The notes below the pieces were generated by a model, which did no database searches, was not told where the DNA came from, and saw nothing but the letters and a program-made list of their open reading frames with translations. Made by a program: the position numbers and the translations under genes. A DNA stretch of 64,000 nucleotides from an uncultured Winogradskyella sp. (GTDB taxonomy: Bacteria; Bacteroidota; Bacteroidia; Flavobacteriales; Flavobacteriaceae): the NCBI RefSeq assembly GCF_947496485.1, contig NZ_CANMCZ010000001.1, positions 1,111,596 through 1,175,595 on the forward strand, written 5' to 3'. This document shows, piece after piece, positions 1 through 9,195 of the stretch; position 1 is the stretch's first letter, and the number at the start of each line of letters is the position of its first letter.

Positions 1-1147
1 GAAAATAATGCATTGCTGCTAGAGACTTTTCTGGCGTATAAGGAATTGAACTTATCGCTGCTGTAGGTGAAATAACACCTATATCATTTTCTGGGTCGTG
101 CGCAGAATAACCTGTAGAACCATCCGCATTTCTGCTATAACTTGCGGTTAAACCCCAACAATCTTCACCATAATCTGCATAGTTGTTTGGATTATTGATA
201 CAATATTGATAGTTAATATTGGTATGATTTACATTTAAGTCCCAATAGTTTGCATATTGATCCGATAGGTTCGTTGGATTTAAACCTAAGAAAGAGTAAT
301 GTGCCCAGAATAGAGGTCCTGTTCCAGAACCTGCATGATCTAAAATTAGTGGAATACCATATTGACTTGAAGATGTTACAATATTTCCATTATTAGCATA
401 TCCTTGGTGATAAGCTTCAGCTGGAATTGCAAAATCCGGTGATGCTGCTCCTAAAACAAAGGCAATCATTGTTTCGTTATGACCTCTCAATTCAAGATTA
501 ATCGAAAATCCATTATTAGGACTCCAATGCCAATACAATGAATTTTGACCTTGTGTGTACCAATCCCATTCTACACCTTTCCATAATTCATCAGCTTTAT
601 TTGCTAATGCCATTTCTTCGGTAGAACCATTTTTGAAATATTCTTTAACACAGATTAAGCCTTGTACGAGAAAGGCCGTTTCTACCAAATCACCTCCATT
701 ATCTTCGGGACTAAAAGGAATAACGCTTCCGTTGGTTCCGTTAATCCAATGTGGCCAAGCACCATGAAAACGATCTGCGTTTTCAAAAAAGGTTAAAATT
801 TGACTTAATCTGTCAAAACCTTCTGTTCTAGAAATATACCCTCTTTCTATACCGACTAAAATAGCCATCAATCCAAATCCACTTCCCCCTGTAGTCACTA
901 CATTCTGACTATTAGAAGGATCATTAGGATGATACCTCTCTCTTGCAGCACCAGAATTTGAGTCGGCAAAACCCCAAAAGTATTTAAAAGTTAGTTCTTG
1001 GGTTAAATCCATCAATTCAGAATCGGTTATGGGCACAACAGGATCATCATCACCATTGGGATCATAAGGTTCTTGCCAACCTGGACCATCGTCTGAACCA
1101 CAACTAATAAAAAATAACGTCACTAATAATAGTTTAAAAACTCTCAT
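1..1147 (-). CDS. GH144/glucoamylase-family lipoprotein, 3' end outside the window
   Basis: The gene is missing from the ORF track because it runs off the left edge. Its ATG (reverse complement of 1145-1147) sits 1 base after the stop of the upstream paralogue. The N-terminus is an SPII lipoprotein signal (hydrophobic stretch ending in FISC) followed by an acidic, Gly/Asp/Pro-rich linker. The body contains TGGSGFGLMAILVGIERGYI, ADRFHGAWPHWI and DNGGDLVETAFLVQGL, which are shared with the next gene and typical of the COG5368/Pfam glycoamylase (GH144-type) alpha6/alpha6 barrel. Characterised GH144 enzymes act on beta-1,2-glucan, so the substrate is inferred. It is probably exported to the outer membrane or periplasm and is the last visible gene of the SusC/D operon. 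Confidence 0.88.
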   Translation of the reverse strand, partial: MRVFKLLLVTLFFISCGSDDGPGWQEPYDPNGDDDPVVPITDSELMDLTQELTFKYFWGFADSNSGAARERYHPNDPSNSQNVVTTGGSGFGLMAILVGIERGYISRTEGFDRLSQILTFFENADRFHGAWPHWINGTNGSVIPFSPEDNGGDLVETAFLVQGLICVKEYFKNGSTEEMALANKADELWKGVEWDWYTQGQNSLYWHWSPNNGFSINLELRGHNETMIAFVLGAASPDFAIPAEAYHQGYANNGNIVTSSSQYGIPLILDHAGSGTGPLFWAHYSFLGLNPTNLSDQYANYWDLNVNHTNINYQYCINNPNNYADYGEDCWGLTASYSRNADGSTGYSAHDPENDIGVISPTAAISSIPYTPEKSLAAMHYF

Positions 1148-1148
1148 A

Positions 1149-2522
1149 TTAATTAATCTTCTCATATTTAAAACCAAGTTTATCTAAACCTGATTGAACA
1201 TCTTTATTTTTCATGAATAAACTCCACAATAAACCTGTTCTGTAATTTTCTATCATTACAGGAATTGGACCTTGATCTATTGCTAAATAGCGTGGTGTAG
1301 ACCAGTTATGTTCAAAACTAAATGCATCGTAAGGACCATATTTTCCTACTAAGCTATCATAATTATTATAAAGATTTGCTAAAACACTCATACTTTCTTT
1401 TGGAGTATATGGAAAAGATGACAGCGCAGCTGTAGGTGACACCACTCCTATATCCTTTTCTGGTCTATGACCATAATACCCTTTCATGGAATAACTAGAC
1501 GTTAATCCCCAAAGACTATCACCATAGCCTTTAAAATTCTTTGGATTATCTACTGCGTATTTATAGTGAATTTTAGCATGATTCTGAGTTAATTTCCAAT
1601 AATCTGCGTATTGGTCTGATAAGCCTTTTGGGTTTAGTCCTAAATAAGAATAGTGCGCCCAGAATAATGGGCCAATTAAGTCATCGTCGTGTTCATAATA
1701 ATCTAAGATTAAATCTTCATCATAGAATTTTTTATCTGAAACAATAGCTCCATTTCTTGCCCAACCTTTTTCATAAACAGATTTACTTATTGGATGTGTT
1801 GGTGATGCTGCTGCAAGAACATACATAATTAAGCATTCGTTATAACCACCAACTGGGAAGTTCATTTCCCAACCAAATTCTGGAGACCAATGCCAATACA
1901 ATACATCTTCACCATTTTTTGTATACCAGTCCCATTCTACTTCTCTCCACAATTTATTTATTTTATCGCGAAGTAGTTTTTCCTTGTCATTCTCACCATC
2001 AAAATATTCAGCAACAGTTAACAATCCTTGAACTAGAAAAGCTGTCTCCACTAAATCCCCTCCATTGTCTTTTTTGCTAAATGGGTATACTTTTCCTGTT
2101 TCACCATCTATCCAATGTGACCAAGCACCATGAAAACGATCCGCTTTTTCAAGAAAATCTACAATTTTATGATATCTATCTAAGGCATCTTCTTTAGAAA
2201 TGTACCCTCTTTCTATTCCAACCAAAATTGCCATCAGCCCAAATCCACTACCTCCAATGGTAACTGTATTTTTTGGCGACGTCGGATAAATGTCATCCAT
2301 GTGGAGTCTTTCTCTAGCCAAACCAGAATTAGGTTCTGCACCTTCCCAGAAAAAGTTTATAGTTTGCTTTTGAATAGTATCTAATAGTGTATCACTACTA
2401 GGTATGCTTTCTTGAGTAACAACCTCACTTTTATCTCTTTCTTTACCAGAATCCTTACAGCTCACAAATAGCAATAAGAATCCTGTCAAAACGAGAAATA
2501 TTATATGTTTTGATTTTTTCAT
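1149..2522 (-). CDS. GH144/glucoamylase-family lipoprotein
   Basis: This 457-residue protein has an SPII signal (LLLFVSC) and a glycoamylase-family (COG5368) catalytic body from about residue 45. The paired motifs TIGGSGFGLMAILVGIERGY, RFHGAWSHWIDGETG and GGDLVETAFLVQGLL match its downstream neighbour, so the two are tandem paralogues. Family members of known function (GH144) are endo- or exo-beta-1,2-glucanases; older annotation calls them glucoamylases. The acidic residues in GGDLVE and DLIGPLFWAHYSYLGLNP are candidate active-site positions, not verified. It lies about 100 bases downstream of the LamG lipoprotein, separated by a strong hairpin, and 1 base before the next paralogue, implying cotranscription and probable division of labour (endo versus exo). 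Confidence 0.88.
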   Translation of the reverse strand: MKKSKHIIFLVLTGFLLLFVSCKDSGKERDKSEVVTQESIPSSDTLLDTIQKQTINFFWEGAEPNSGLARERLHMDDIYPTSPKNTVTIGGSGFGLMAILVGIERGYISKEDALDRYHKIVDFLEKADRFHGAWSHWIDGETGKVYPFSKKDNGGDLVETAFLVQGLLTVAEYFDGENDKEKLLRDKINKLWREVEWDWYTKNGEDVLYWHWSPEFGWEMNFPVGGYNECLIMYVLAAASPTHPISKSVYEKGWARNGAIVSDKKFYDEDLILDYYEHDDDLIGPLFWAHYSYLGLNPKGLSDQYADYWKLTQNHAKIHYKYAVDNPKNFKGYGDSLWGLTSSYSMKGYYGHRPEKDIGVVSPTAALSSFPYTPKESMSVLANLYNNYDSLVGKYGPYDAFSFEHNWSTPRYLAIDQGPIPVMIENYRTGLLWSLFMKNKDVQSGLDKLGFKYEKIN

Positions 2523-2540
2523 TTGAAAGTTTTAGATAAA

Positions 2541-2578
2541 CTTTAGCTGCACTTATGTTTTCATAAATGCAGCTAAAG
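2541..2578 (-). terminator. Intercistronic hairpin in the PUL operon
   Basis: CTTTAGCTGCA is mirrored by TGCAGCTAAAG around a partly paired TTATG/CATAA core. The hairpin lies between the LamG lipoprotein and the first glucanase gene. No long T-run follows on the minus strand, so it looks like an mRNA-stabilising or partial-termination hairpin that could lower expression of the enzymes relative to SusC/D. Confidence 0.55.
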
Positions 2579-2620
2579 CATTGAAGACTAATTCAAAAAA
2601 ATATAAGTTACTTTAATCAA

Positions 2621-4363
2621 TTAAAGCATTGCTTGAATTTCAGCTTGAGACAGTGCCTTTTTATAGATTCGTAATTCATCCATTGCACTATGATCTGATT
2701 TGTGATTCCATCCAGTAAATCTAGGTGCTCCTGACATTATAGACATTATATCACAATCGGTCCAATCAATACCAGCAAAAGGACCTTGTGCCACAACTTG
2801 CCCATCTATATAAACTACACACTCTGTTCCTGAAATTGTGAAAGCCATTTGTAACCATTGTGGATTGGTAGGATCTAAATCTGCTGCTGCCCCACCATCG
2901 AACCAACTATCGCCTGCTCCATGACCAGCATTTAATTTAAAACGTTGCATTCCACCTGCATTTTCACGGAAAAATCTAAAGCCGCTAGTTCTATTATTTT
3001 GAGCATCTGGATTTGCCGTATCAGGTGGACCAATCACTAAAACACCTGCACGATCTGGTTCAGCATTAACATTGTATCTAAACACTGCCGAAAATTCATC
3101 TGATAATAAACCTTCTGTAGGGAATGTTAAATAAGAATCTTCTGCACCTAAGTATGCATTGCTTCCTTCAAAAGCACCTCCACTTCCTGTAAAACTAGGA
3201 TTACCAACTTCTGTACAATCTTCATCACTGTAACTATCTGTATAACTACCATTAAACCCGAGTTTAAATATTTCATCACTCTGAGCAATCATAGCTAGAA
3301 TTTCATCTTGAGATAAAGCTGTATTGAATAATCTTAAATCATCCATAAAACCACTGTCAGATTTGTGATTCCAACCCGTAAATCTTGGTGCACCAGACAT
3401 TATTGAAAGTATGTCGCAACCTGTCCAATCAACACCTCCGTCTAATGCCCCTTGTGCTACTATTTCTCCATTTTTATAAACTATAGCTTCAGTCTCAGCG
3501 ATTGTGAAAGCAAAATGCACCCATTCATCGGCACTAGGATCTACATCTGCTGCAGCTCCTCCATCAAACCAAGAATCTCCAGCCCCTCGACCAACATTTA
3601 ATTTAAAACGTTGCATTCCACCTGCATTTTCACGGAAAAATCTAAAGCCACTAGTTCTATTATTTTGAGCATCTGGATTTCCGGTGTCTGGTGGTCCGAT
3701 AACTAAAACTCCTGCTCTGTCAGGATTAGCATTAACTTTAGTCCAAAAAGAGGCACTAAATTGAGTTCCTAACAATCCATCTGTAGGAAATGTTAGATAA
3801 GAGTCATCTGCTCCTGCATAGGCCCCTGTACCTACTCTTGATTCTGGTGCAAAACCAGGATTACCTTCTTCTGTAGCATCAGTTACCGAGATTAATTCAC
3901 TGTAACTTCCATCAAAATTCATATAAAATGTTTCACCACTAAAAAGAGGTGTATAAGGTGGTTCCTTACTAAAATTCGATGTTGCTATTGTGATATTACC
4001 GACTAAATCTGTAGCCGTAACTTGAAGCATATGCTCACCAGTAGTAATATTATCGTAAACAAATTCCTCATTGAAAATTCTGTAATCCAAGAACGAATCG
4101 AAAGACGCAATCACCTGTCCGTCTAAACTTACAGATACTGAACCTATCTCTATATCATCTTCCACTCTAAACTCTATTGGAGTGGATGTTACTGGTTCTG
4201 CTACTTGTATTTCAAAACCATTCGATGGTTTCATAATCGTAACAATAGGCGCTCCAGCATCTGGTCCTGGATCAACCTGTGTAATTGGGTCTATACCTTC
4301 ATAACACGAAGCCAACATTAGCAATGTTGCAAAGGCTAGTATATATTTTTTAATGTTTTTCAT
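2621..4363 (-). CDS. Surface glycan-binding-type lipoprotein with two LamG domains
   Basis: This 580-residue lipoprotein (signal ending LMLASC) has an N-terminal Ig-like region (about 40-130, with a VEDDIEIGSVSVSLDG segment) followed by two concanavalin/LamG-type domains of about 222 residues each (roughly 135-355 and 357-580). The repeats share runs such as RTSGFRFFRENAGGMQRFKL and SIMSGAPRFTGWNHKSD, and the DNA period is exactly 666 bp. Its place directly after SusC and SusD is the usual slot of a SusE/SusF-like surface glycan-binding protein, so I infer it captures the PUL glycan at the cell surface. The ligand is unknown. There is no catalytic signature, although LamG domains also occur in some hydrolases. 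Confidence 0.8.
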   Translation of the reverse strand: MKNIKKYILAFATLLMLASCYEGIDPITQVDPGPDAGAPIVTIMKPSNGFEIQVAEPVTSTPIEFRVEDDIEIGSVSVSLDGQVIASFDSFLDYRIFNEEFVYDNITTGEHMLQVTATDLVGNITIATSNFSKEPPYTPLFSGETFYMNFDGSYSELISVTDATEEGNPGFAPESRVGTGAYAGADDSYLTFPTDGLLGTQFSASFWTKVNANPDRAGVLVIGPPDTGNPDAQNNRTSGFRFFRENAGGMQRFKLNVGRGAGDSWFDGGAAADVDPSADEWVHFAFTIAETEAIVYKNGEIVAQGALDGGVDWTGCDILSIMSGAPRFTGWNHKSDSGFMDDLRLFNTALSQDEILAMIAQSDEIFKLGFNGSYTDSYSDEDCTEVGNPSFTGSGGAFEGSNAYLGAEDSYLTFPTEGLLSDEFSAVFRYNVNAEPDRAGVLVIGPPDTANPDAQNNRTSGFRFFRENAGGMQRFKLNAGHGAGDSWFDGGAAADLDPTNPQWLQMAFTISGTECVVYIDGQVVAQGPFAGIDWTDCDIMSIMSGAPRFTGWNHKSDHSAMDELRIYKKALSQAEIQAML

Positions 4364-4377
4364 TTTCTATAATTTTT

Positions 4378-5922
4378 TTAGTTGTTTCCAAGTGGTAATA
4401 AATCCAATTGATTTTGCGGATATGGTAAAAGTTCGTCTTCAGCAGTGAACGTTCTGCCTTCATAACTTAATTCATCATACTTGTTTAATCGTATCATATC
4501 AAAATAACGCACTCCCCATTCCATGGCTAATTCTGCAAATTTTTCGTCCATAACATCATCTGTAATTACTCCAGAAAGTGATGTCATACCAACTCTTCCC
4601 CTCACCATGTTAACAGCTTGATCAGCAGTCATAGAAGAACCACTAGCTCCCTGAGTTAATGCTTCAGCATACATTAATAATATTTCTGCATATCGAATAA
4701 CAATAAAGTTTTTACTCGATCCATATCTTGTTCTTCCTGGTGTTAACTGTATAGATGGTAAATAATGCTTACCACTCCCAAACATAGCTCTTGGGTAATC
4801 ATTAAAAATATCACCATCTGGAGTTACATTAGATACTAAACTTGGTAAGGTTGCATAAGCAGGGTCCATCATAATTTCTGCGATTCCTCTTGGTGTAAAA
4901 TTGACACTTGTTCTCAATCTTGTTGTTTCTCCTCTATCTAGCATAAATTTGATAAACTTTAGACTTGGCTCATAGAAACCCCAACCTCCTGAAGCTCCTT
5001 CAACAACTGGTGTCCAGTTTGAAGGACCAAACGGTGCATATAAATGATCGTTAGTTGCGCCTGAGGCCGTATTATAGTCTGAAAACTGCAGTTCAAATAA
5101 GTTTTCGTTGCTACGCTCACCTGGTTTTTTAAATAATTGATAGAAATCTGGGTAAAGTGAAAATTTATTCGATCCAATAATTTCACCTGTTACATTTGCA
5201 ACTTCTTGATAATTTTCTAGTTCTAGATTTGCTAAAGCTTTTATGGCCATAGCCGTATATTTTGTTACACCTGCTGGCACATCTTCTCTTTCATTTGGTC
5301 GAGCATCAGGAAGAAAAGGAATCGCTTCATCCATTAAATCAGATATATATTGCATTACCTCAGCTTTGGTTTTTACACCATTATCTAATTCCGTAGAAAT
5401 ATCGGAAGAAGCAATGATGAAGATATCTCCCCATAATCTTGACATTTGAAAATGAGTAAAACCACTTAAAACCTTACATTCTGCGATATATTGATCTGCT
5501 CTATCAATGTATTCTCCTGTGGCAAAGTCTTTATAGCTTTGAATTGTTTCGCCCGAACTTATTATCCTGACAATATCGCCATAGAAGTTTTCCCAAATTT
5601 GGTTGTACATCCAATAGCCGTTATCATAATTAAATAAATCAGTATCAGCAAACGGTTGTTGGTCACCTAAACCACCTGCATTAACATCATCTCCTCTAAC
5701 GCCAATAAGCAATGGATCTTCCCATCCTCTGGAATAAACAGCAGCATATGCACCAACAAGTGGTAATACCATATCCTCTGAGATTGTAAAATCGAGATCA
5801 TCTGCTGCCAGTTGACCATCGTTTTCTTCTAATTTTTCTGTACAGGAAAAAATTACCATACAGCAAGCTAACAGCAAGGCTAGCTTTTTGGTTACTTGAA
5901 TTGAATTTTTCATATTTTGCAC
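4378..5922 (-). CDS. susD-like: SusD/RagB-family nutrient-binding outer membrane lipoprotein
   Basis: This 514-residue protein has an SPII signal (AC..VIFSC) and the SusD-like N-terminal TPR region followed by the C-terminal RagB/SusD domain. Typical segments are NYDNGYWMYNQIWENFYGDI, YRFAEILLMYAEAL-like (YAEILLMYAEALTQG) and the closing LLPYPQNQLDLLPLGNN. It forms the lid of the SusC transporter and binds oligosaccharide at the outer face of the outer membrane. The stop of susC and this start are only 7 bases apart, so the pair is co-translated. The second Met (MKNSIQ, 5913) is an equally good start and places the signal peptide closer to the N-terminus. Confidence 0.95.
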   Translation of the reverse strand: MQNMKNSIQVTKKLALLLACCMVIFSCTEKLEENDGQLAADDLDFTISEDMVLPLVGAYAAVYSRGWEDPLLIGVRGDDVNAGGLGDQQPFADTDLFNYDNGYWMYNQIWENFYGDIVRIISSGETIQSYKDFATGEYIDRADQYIAECKVLSGFTHFQMSRLWGDIFIIASSDISTELDNGVKTKAEVMQYISDLMDEAIPFLPDARPNEREDVPAGVTKYTAMAIKALANLELENYQEVANVTGEIIGSNKFSLYPDFYQLFKKPGERSNENLFELQFSDYNTASGATNDHLYAPFGPSNWTPVVEGASGGWGFYEPSLKFIKFMLDRGETTRLRTSVNFTPRGIAEIMMDPAYATLPSLVSNVTPDGDIFNDYPRAMFGSGKHYLPSIQLTPGRTRYGSSKNFIVIRYAEILLMYAEALTQGASGSSMTADQAVNMVRGRVGMTSLSGVITDDVMDEKFAELAMEWGVRYFDMIRLNKYDELSYEGRTFTAEDELLPYPQNQLDLLPLGNN

Positions 5923-5929
5923 TTTTTTT

Positions 5930-8900
5930 TTAAATTTTAATATTCACACCAAATGTATAAATTGCAGGAACTGGATACGTCTGACGATCCACTCCATTAG
6001 CTACTTCTGGATTAAATCCATTGTAGCTGAAAAGCGTTATAGGGCGCTCAGCAGTACAAGTTAGCTTAATTTCCGGAATACTTTTTCCGGCTGGAATAGT
6101 ATAAGCTAACTGAATGTTTTGAACACGGAAATAAGATCCATCCTCAACAAAGAAACTACTCATTTTTTGGTTCCATGCCTTTCTTCGTCCTTCTGATGAT
6201 GGAAAAGAATTTGAAGTACCTTCTCCACGCCATCTGTTTATAGCAAATTCTGCATCAATATTAGTATCATTAGTAAATATCACTTCACCTCTTTTACGGT
6301 TAAGGATATCATTTCCTGTTTGCCCAGAAAAAGCTATTCCTAAGTCAAATTGCTTATAGGAAATACTTATATTTCCTCCATATGTAAGTGTTGGTAAATA
6401 AGAACCTAAGACAACTCTGTCTTCTGCATCAATTCTGCCATCATTATTCTGATCTTTGTAAATGAAATCACCCGGAACCAATTGATTATTATTTTCTGAT
6501 AGCTCATATTGTGCTGTTGGATCTGCCGATACTTGAGCATCGTTCTGATATACACCTTCTATTTCCCATCCGAAAAACGCATTTACAGGTTCGCCAACTA
6601 TAAGTCTTTGGCGGAATTCTGCACTTCCGGTATCGAAAAAGCCTTGTTCACTATTAATTTGAGTAACTTTATTGTTAAGTGTTGCAATATTTGCACCAAC
6701 GGAAAAACTCCAATTATCATTTACAGTCTGATTCCAATTCGCAGCAATTTCTAATCCTTGGTTTCTCATTTCCCCAATATTATCAAAAACAACTTCGGCT
6801 GTAATAGGAACTTCTCTTGGAAGTACTAAATTTTTTGTATCTCTAATATAATAATCCACCTCTAAACTCAATCTATTATCGAAAAGACGAGAACTGATAC
6901 CGAAATTTATTTCCTCTAAAATTTCTCTTTTTAAATCCTGAAATGTATTGGTTGTTAAAATACCATTAGTAGGAACATCACCAATATCTGTAACCACTTG
7001 TGAAACTGTTCTAGTACCTGAACTACCACCTAGCGATCCATTAGCCAATTGTCCCCAACTAGCACGCAACTTTAAGAAATTGAAGATACCATTATCTTCC
7101 ATAAAGTCTTCATTAGATATTACCCATCCCAAACCTACTGAAGGTGTTGTTTCCCAAATTCTACTAGGAAATCTACCATCCCCTTCATGTCTTACAGTAG
7201 CATTCAATAAATATTTATCCATGAAACTATATTCTACTCTACCAAAAAATGCTAAAGAATAAAAACGGTCACCTATCTCATTGACTTGATTAGTAAAAGT
7301 TGTTGGATCTGCAAAGTTTAAGTACCATGAACTCTCCAATGCAATTCCCTGTACATCATTACCTGTAGCAGCGAAAGTATTAAATTGCTCATCTCTGTAA
7401 GACGAACCTGCTAATACTGTTAGGTTATGATCTCCAAATCCTTGGTTGAAAGTTAAGGTGTTATCCCATATTTGGTTAGAAGAACTAAATTCAGCGCGTC
7501 TTATCGATGATCTTTCTCTCTGAGAATTTTCTGAAATAAAATATGGTAGTCTTACGTTGCGCTCGGACGCCGTAGAATAATCATGGCTATATGTCGTTTT
7601 GAACTTCAATTTTTCTGGTATGATTGAAAACTCCACAAACATACTCGCTAAAACCCTTTTCAGTTTAACTTGGTTATCATTAAATGTCATTACTGGGAAT
7701 GGATTCTGTGAACCACGATATCCTAATACAGTAGCGTCTGAAAAAGGAATCGGTGTAGCTTCGGTGTTGGCCAAATCGAAAACTGGTAAAATTGGAACAG
7801 CAAAATAAGCTTGAAACCATGCGCCAGTCTCTGGACTATACCTTGTAGCATTACTAAAAATTGCATTTGTCCCTATTTTTAATCTGTCTGACAATTTAAT
7901 TTCTAGATTAGATTGAATGTTAAAACGTTCGTAATCATTCTTCATATCCAATATACCGTCTTGAGAAAAATAACTTGCATTAACACCATATACAGTATTT
8001 GTACTTCCTCCAGAAACACCTATGCTATGGTTAGTTATTGGTGCAACTCGTAAAATTTCTTTGTACCAATCTGTATTTACATCAGGAATATTAGGATTCA
8101 CTCTACTTCTACCAAAACGCTGTATTGCATTCTCAATAAATTGAATATCAGCTACAGAACCCGATTCAAAAGCCATTGTAGTGAACTGTTCAGCATTTGC
8201 CATTTTTACAACATTTTGAGCATTCTGATAACCAGTATAACCACTATACGTAAAAACAGGCTTTTGCTCTATTTTACCATTCTTGGTTTCAATAATGATA
8301 ACACCATTAACACCTCTTTGTCCAAAAATTGAAATTGAAGATGCATCTTTTAAAACCGAAATAGTTTCAATTTGGCTACTATCTAAGAAATCGATATTAT
8401 CGTAAAACATACCATCTACAACGTATAGAGGGTTATTACCCGCAAGAAAAGAGTTAACACCACGAACTCGAACAGTTGGCGAACCACCAGGTTCCCCGCT
8501 ACTTACAATTTGTACACCTGCCACTTTACCCTGTAAAGACTGCATTACATTGCTGTTAGGTGTTTTTTCGATATCCTCTGCTTTAACTGTAGATATTGCA
8601 CCTGTTAAATCTGCTTTTTTCTGCGTACCATAACCAATAACAACAACTTCACTGAGGGATTCTGAATCTTCTTCCATTGAAACGTTAATAACGTTTTGGT
8701 CTGTAACAGTCATGATAACTGGTTTAAAACCCAAATAAGTAAACTCCAATTGATCACCCGAGTTTACGGTAATTGAGTATTTTCCATCAAAATCTGTTGA
8801 TGTTCCTTTGGTTGTGCCTTTAACAACAATACTTACTCCAAGTAAAGGCATTCCATCGTTTGCACTTGTCACGACACCATTGACTTCCATTTGCTGCGCG

Positions 8901-8953
8901 AAGACATTAAATGAGAAAAACAGCATCAACAATAGACTAATTTTTGTTTTCAT
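5930..8953 (-). CDS. susC-like: SusC/RagA-family TonB-dependent outer membrane transporter
   Basis: This 1007-residue protein has a Sec signal peptide (ending FNVFAQ), a carboxypeptidase-regulatory-like domain (about 24-100, GVVTSANDGMPLLGVSIVVKG), a TonB box/plug region (about 105-225, with VVVIGYGTQKKADLTGAIS and LYVVDGMFYDNIDFLD) and a 22-strand beta-barrel of the SusC length class. It imports oligosaccharide across the outer membrane using TonB energy together with the SusD partner next door. It is the first gene of the PUL operon; the 242-base upstream gap separates it from the regulator gene on the same strand and carries three TGACGTA repeats. Confidence 0.97.
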   Translation of the reverse strand: MKTKISLLLMLFFSFNVFAQQMEVNGVVTSANDGMPLLGVSIVVKGTTKGTSTDFDGKYSITVNSGDQLEFTYLGFKPVIMTVTDQNVINVSMEEDSESLSEVVVIGYGTQKKADLTGAISTVKAEDIEKTPNSNVMQSLQGKVAGVQIVSSGEPGGSPTVRVRGVNSFLAGNNPLYVVDGMFYDNIDFLDSSQIETISVLKDASSISIFGQRGVNGVIIIETKNGKIEQKPVFTYSGYTGYQNAQNVVKMANAEQFTTMAFESGSVADIQFIENAIQRFGRSRVNPNIPDVNTDWYKEILRVAPITNHSIGVSGGSTNTVYGVNASYFSQDGILDMKNDYERFNIQSNLEIKLSDRLKIGTNAIFSNATRYSPETGAWFQAYFAVPILPVFDLANTEATPIPFSDATVLGYRGSQNPFPVMTFNDNQVKLKRVLASMFVEFSIIPEKLKFKTTYSHDYSTASERNVRLPYFISENSQRERSSIRRAEFSSSNQIWDNTLTFNQGFGDHNLTVLAGSSYRDEQFNTFAATGNDVQGIALESSWYLNFADPTTFTNQVNEIGDRFYSLAFFGRVEYSFMDKYLLNATVRHEGDGRFPSRIWETTPSVGLGWVISNEDFMEDNGIFNFLKLRASWGQLANGSLGGSSGTRTVSQVVTDIGDVPTNGILTTNTFQDLKREILEEINFGISSRLFDNRLSLEVDYYIRDTKNLVLPREVPITAEVVFDNIGEMRNQGLEIAANWNQTVNDNWSFSVGANIATLNNKVTQINSEQGFFDTGSAEFRQRLIVGEPVNAFFGWEIEGVYQNDAQVSADPTAQYELSENNNQLVPGDFIYKDQNNDGRIDAEDRVVLGSYLPTLTYGGNISISYKQFDLGIAFSGQTGNDILNRKRGEVIFTNDTNIDAEFAINRWRGEGTSNSFPSSEGRRKAWNQKMSSFFVEDGSYFRVQNIQLAYTIPAGKSIPEIKLTCTAERPITLFSYNGFNPEVANGVDRQTYPVPAIYTFGVNIKI

Positions 8954-9088
8954 ATAGATTGATTAATTTGAGTTAGTTTATTTTGAAAGTCTAAGTTAAA
9001 TCTAAATACAAAACATTATTAAAATGAGTTTACATTTTAAATACGCCATTAGATTTGCAGAAGACAAAAAATGCAAAAAAATATTACC

Positions 9089-9161
9089 TGACGTATTATA
9101 AAGCTATGAAAAAAACGTTGTTATTTAAAGAAAATTAACTAAGTGACGTAGTAATGACGTA
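9089..9161. promoter_or_regulatory. Candidate operator: three TGACGTA direct repeats upstream of susC
   Basis: TGACGTA occurs at 9089-9095, 9144-9150 and 9155-9161; the last two are 11 bases apart, one helical turn. They lie in the short gap between the LuxR-type regulator gene and susC. I infer a binding site for that regulator, acting on the PUL promoter. No convincing TAnnTTTG promoter could be fixed in the same gap. Confidence 0.4.
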
Positions 9162-9195
9162 TAAAAAATTATTGATTTAGCAAAATTAAACTAGA

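Noticed and set aside
4959-8332. ORF-track entries inside susC/susD on other frames (4959-5186, 5243-5449, 6509-6754, 6948-7262, 7599-7808, 8141-8332)
   Set aside because: Shadows of the real genes, with no independent domains or start context.
8954-9195. A defined promoter for susC
   Set aside because: TTTG and TAGACTTTC can be found but are spaced about 15 bases, too short for the Bacteroidota consensus.
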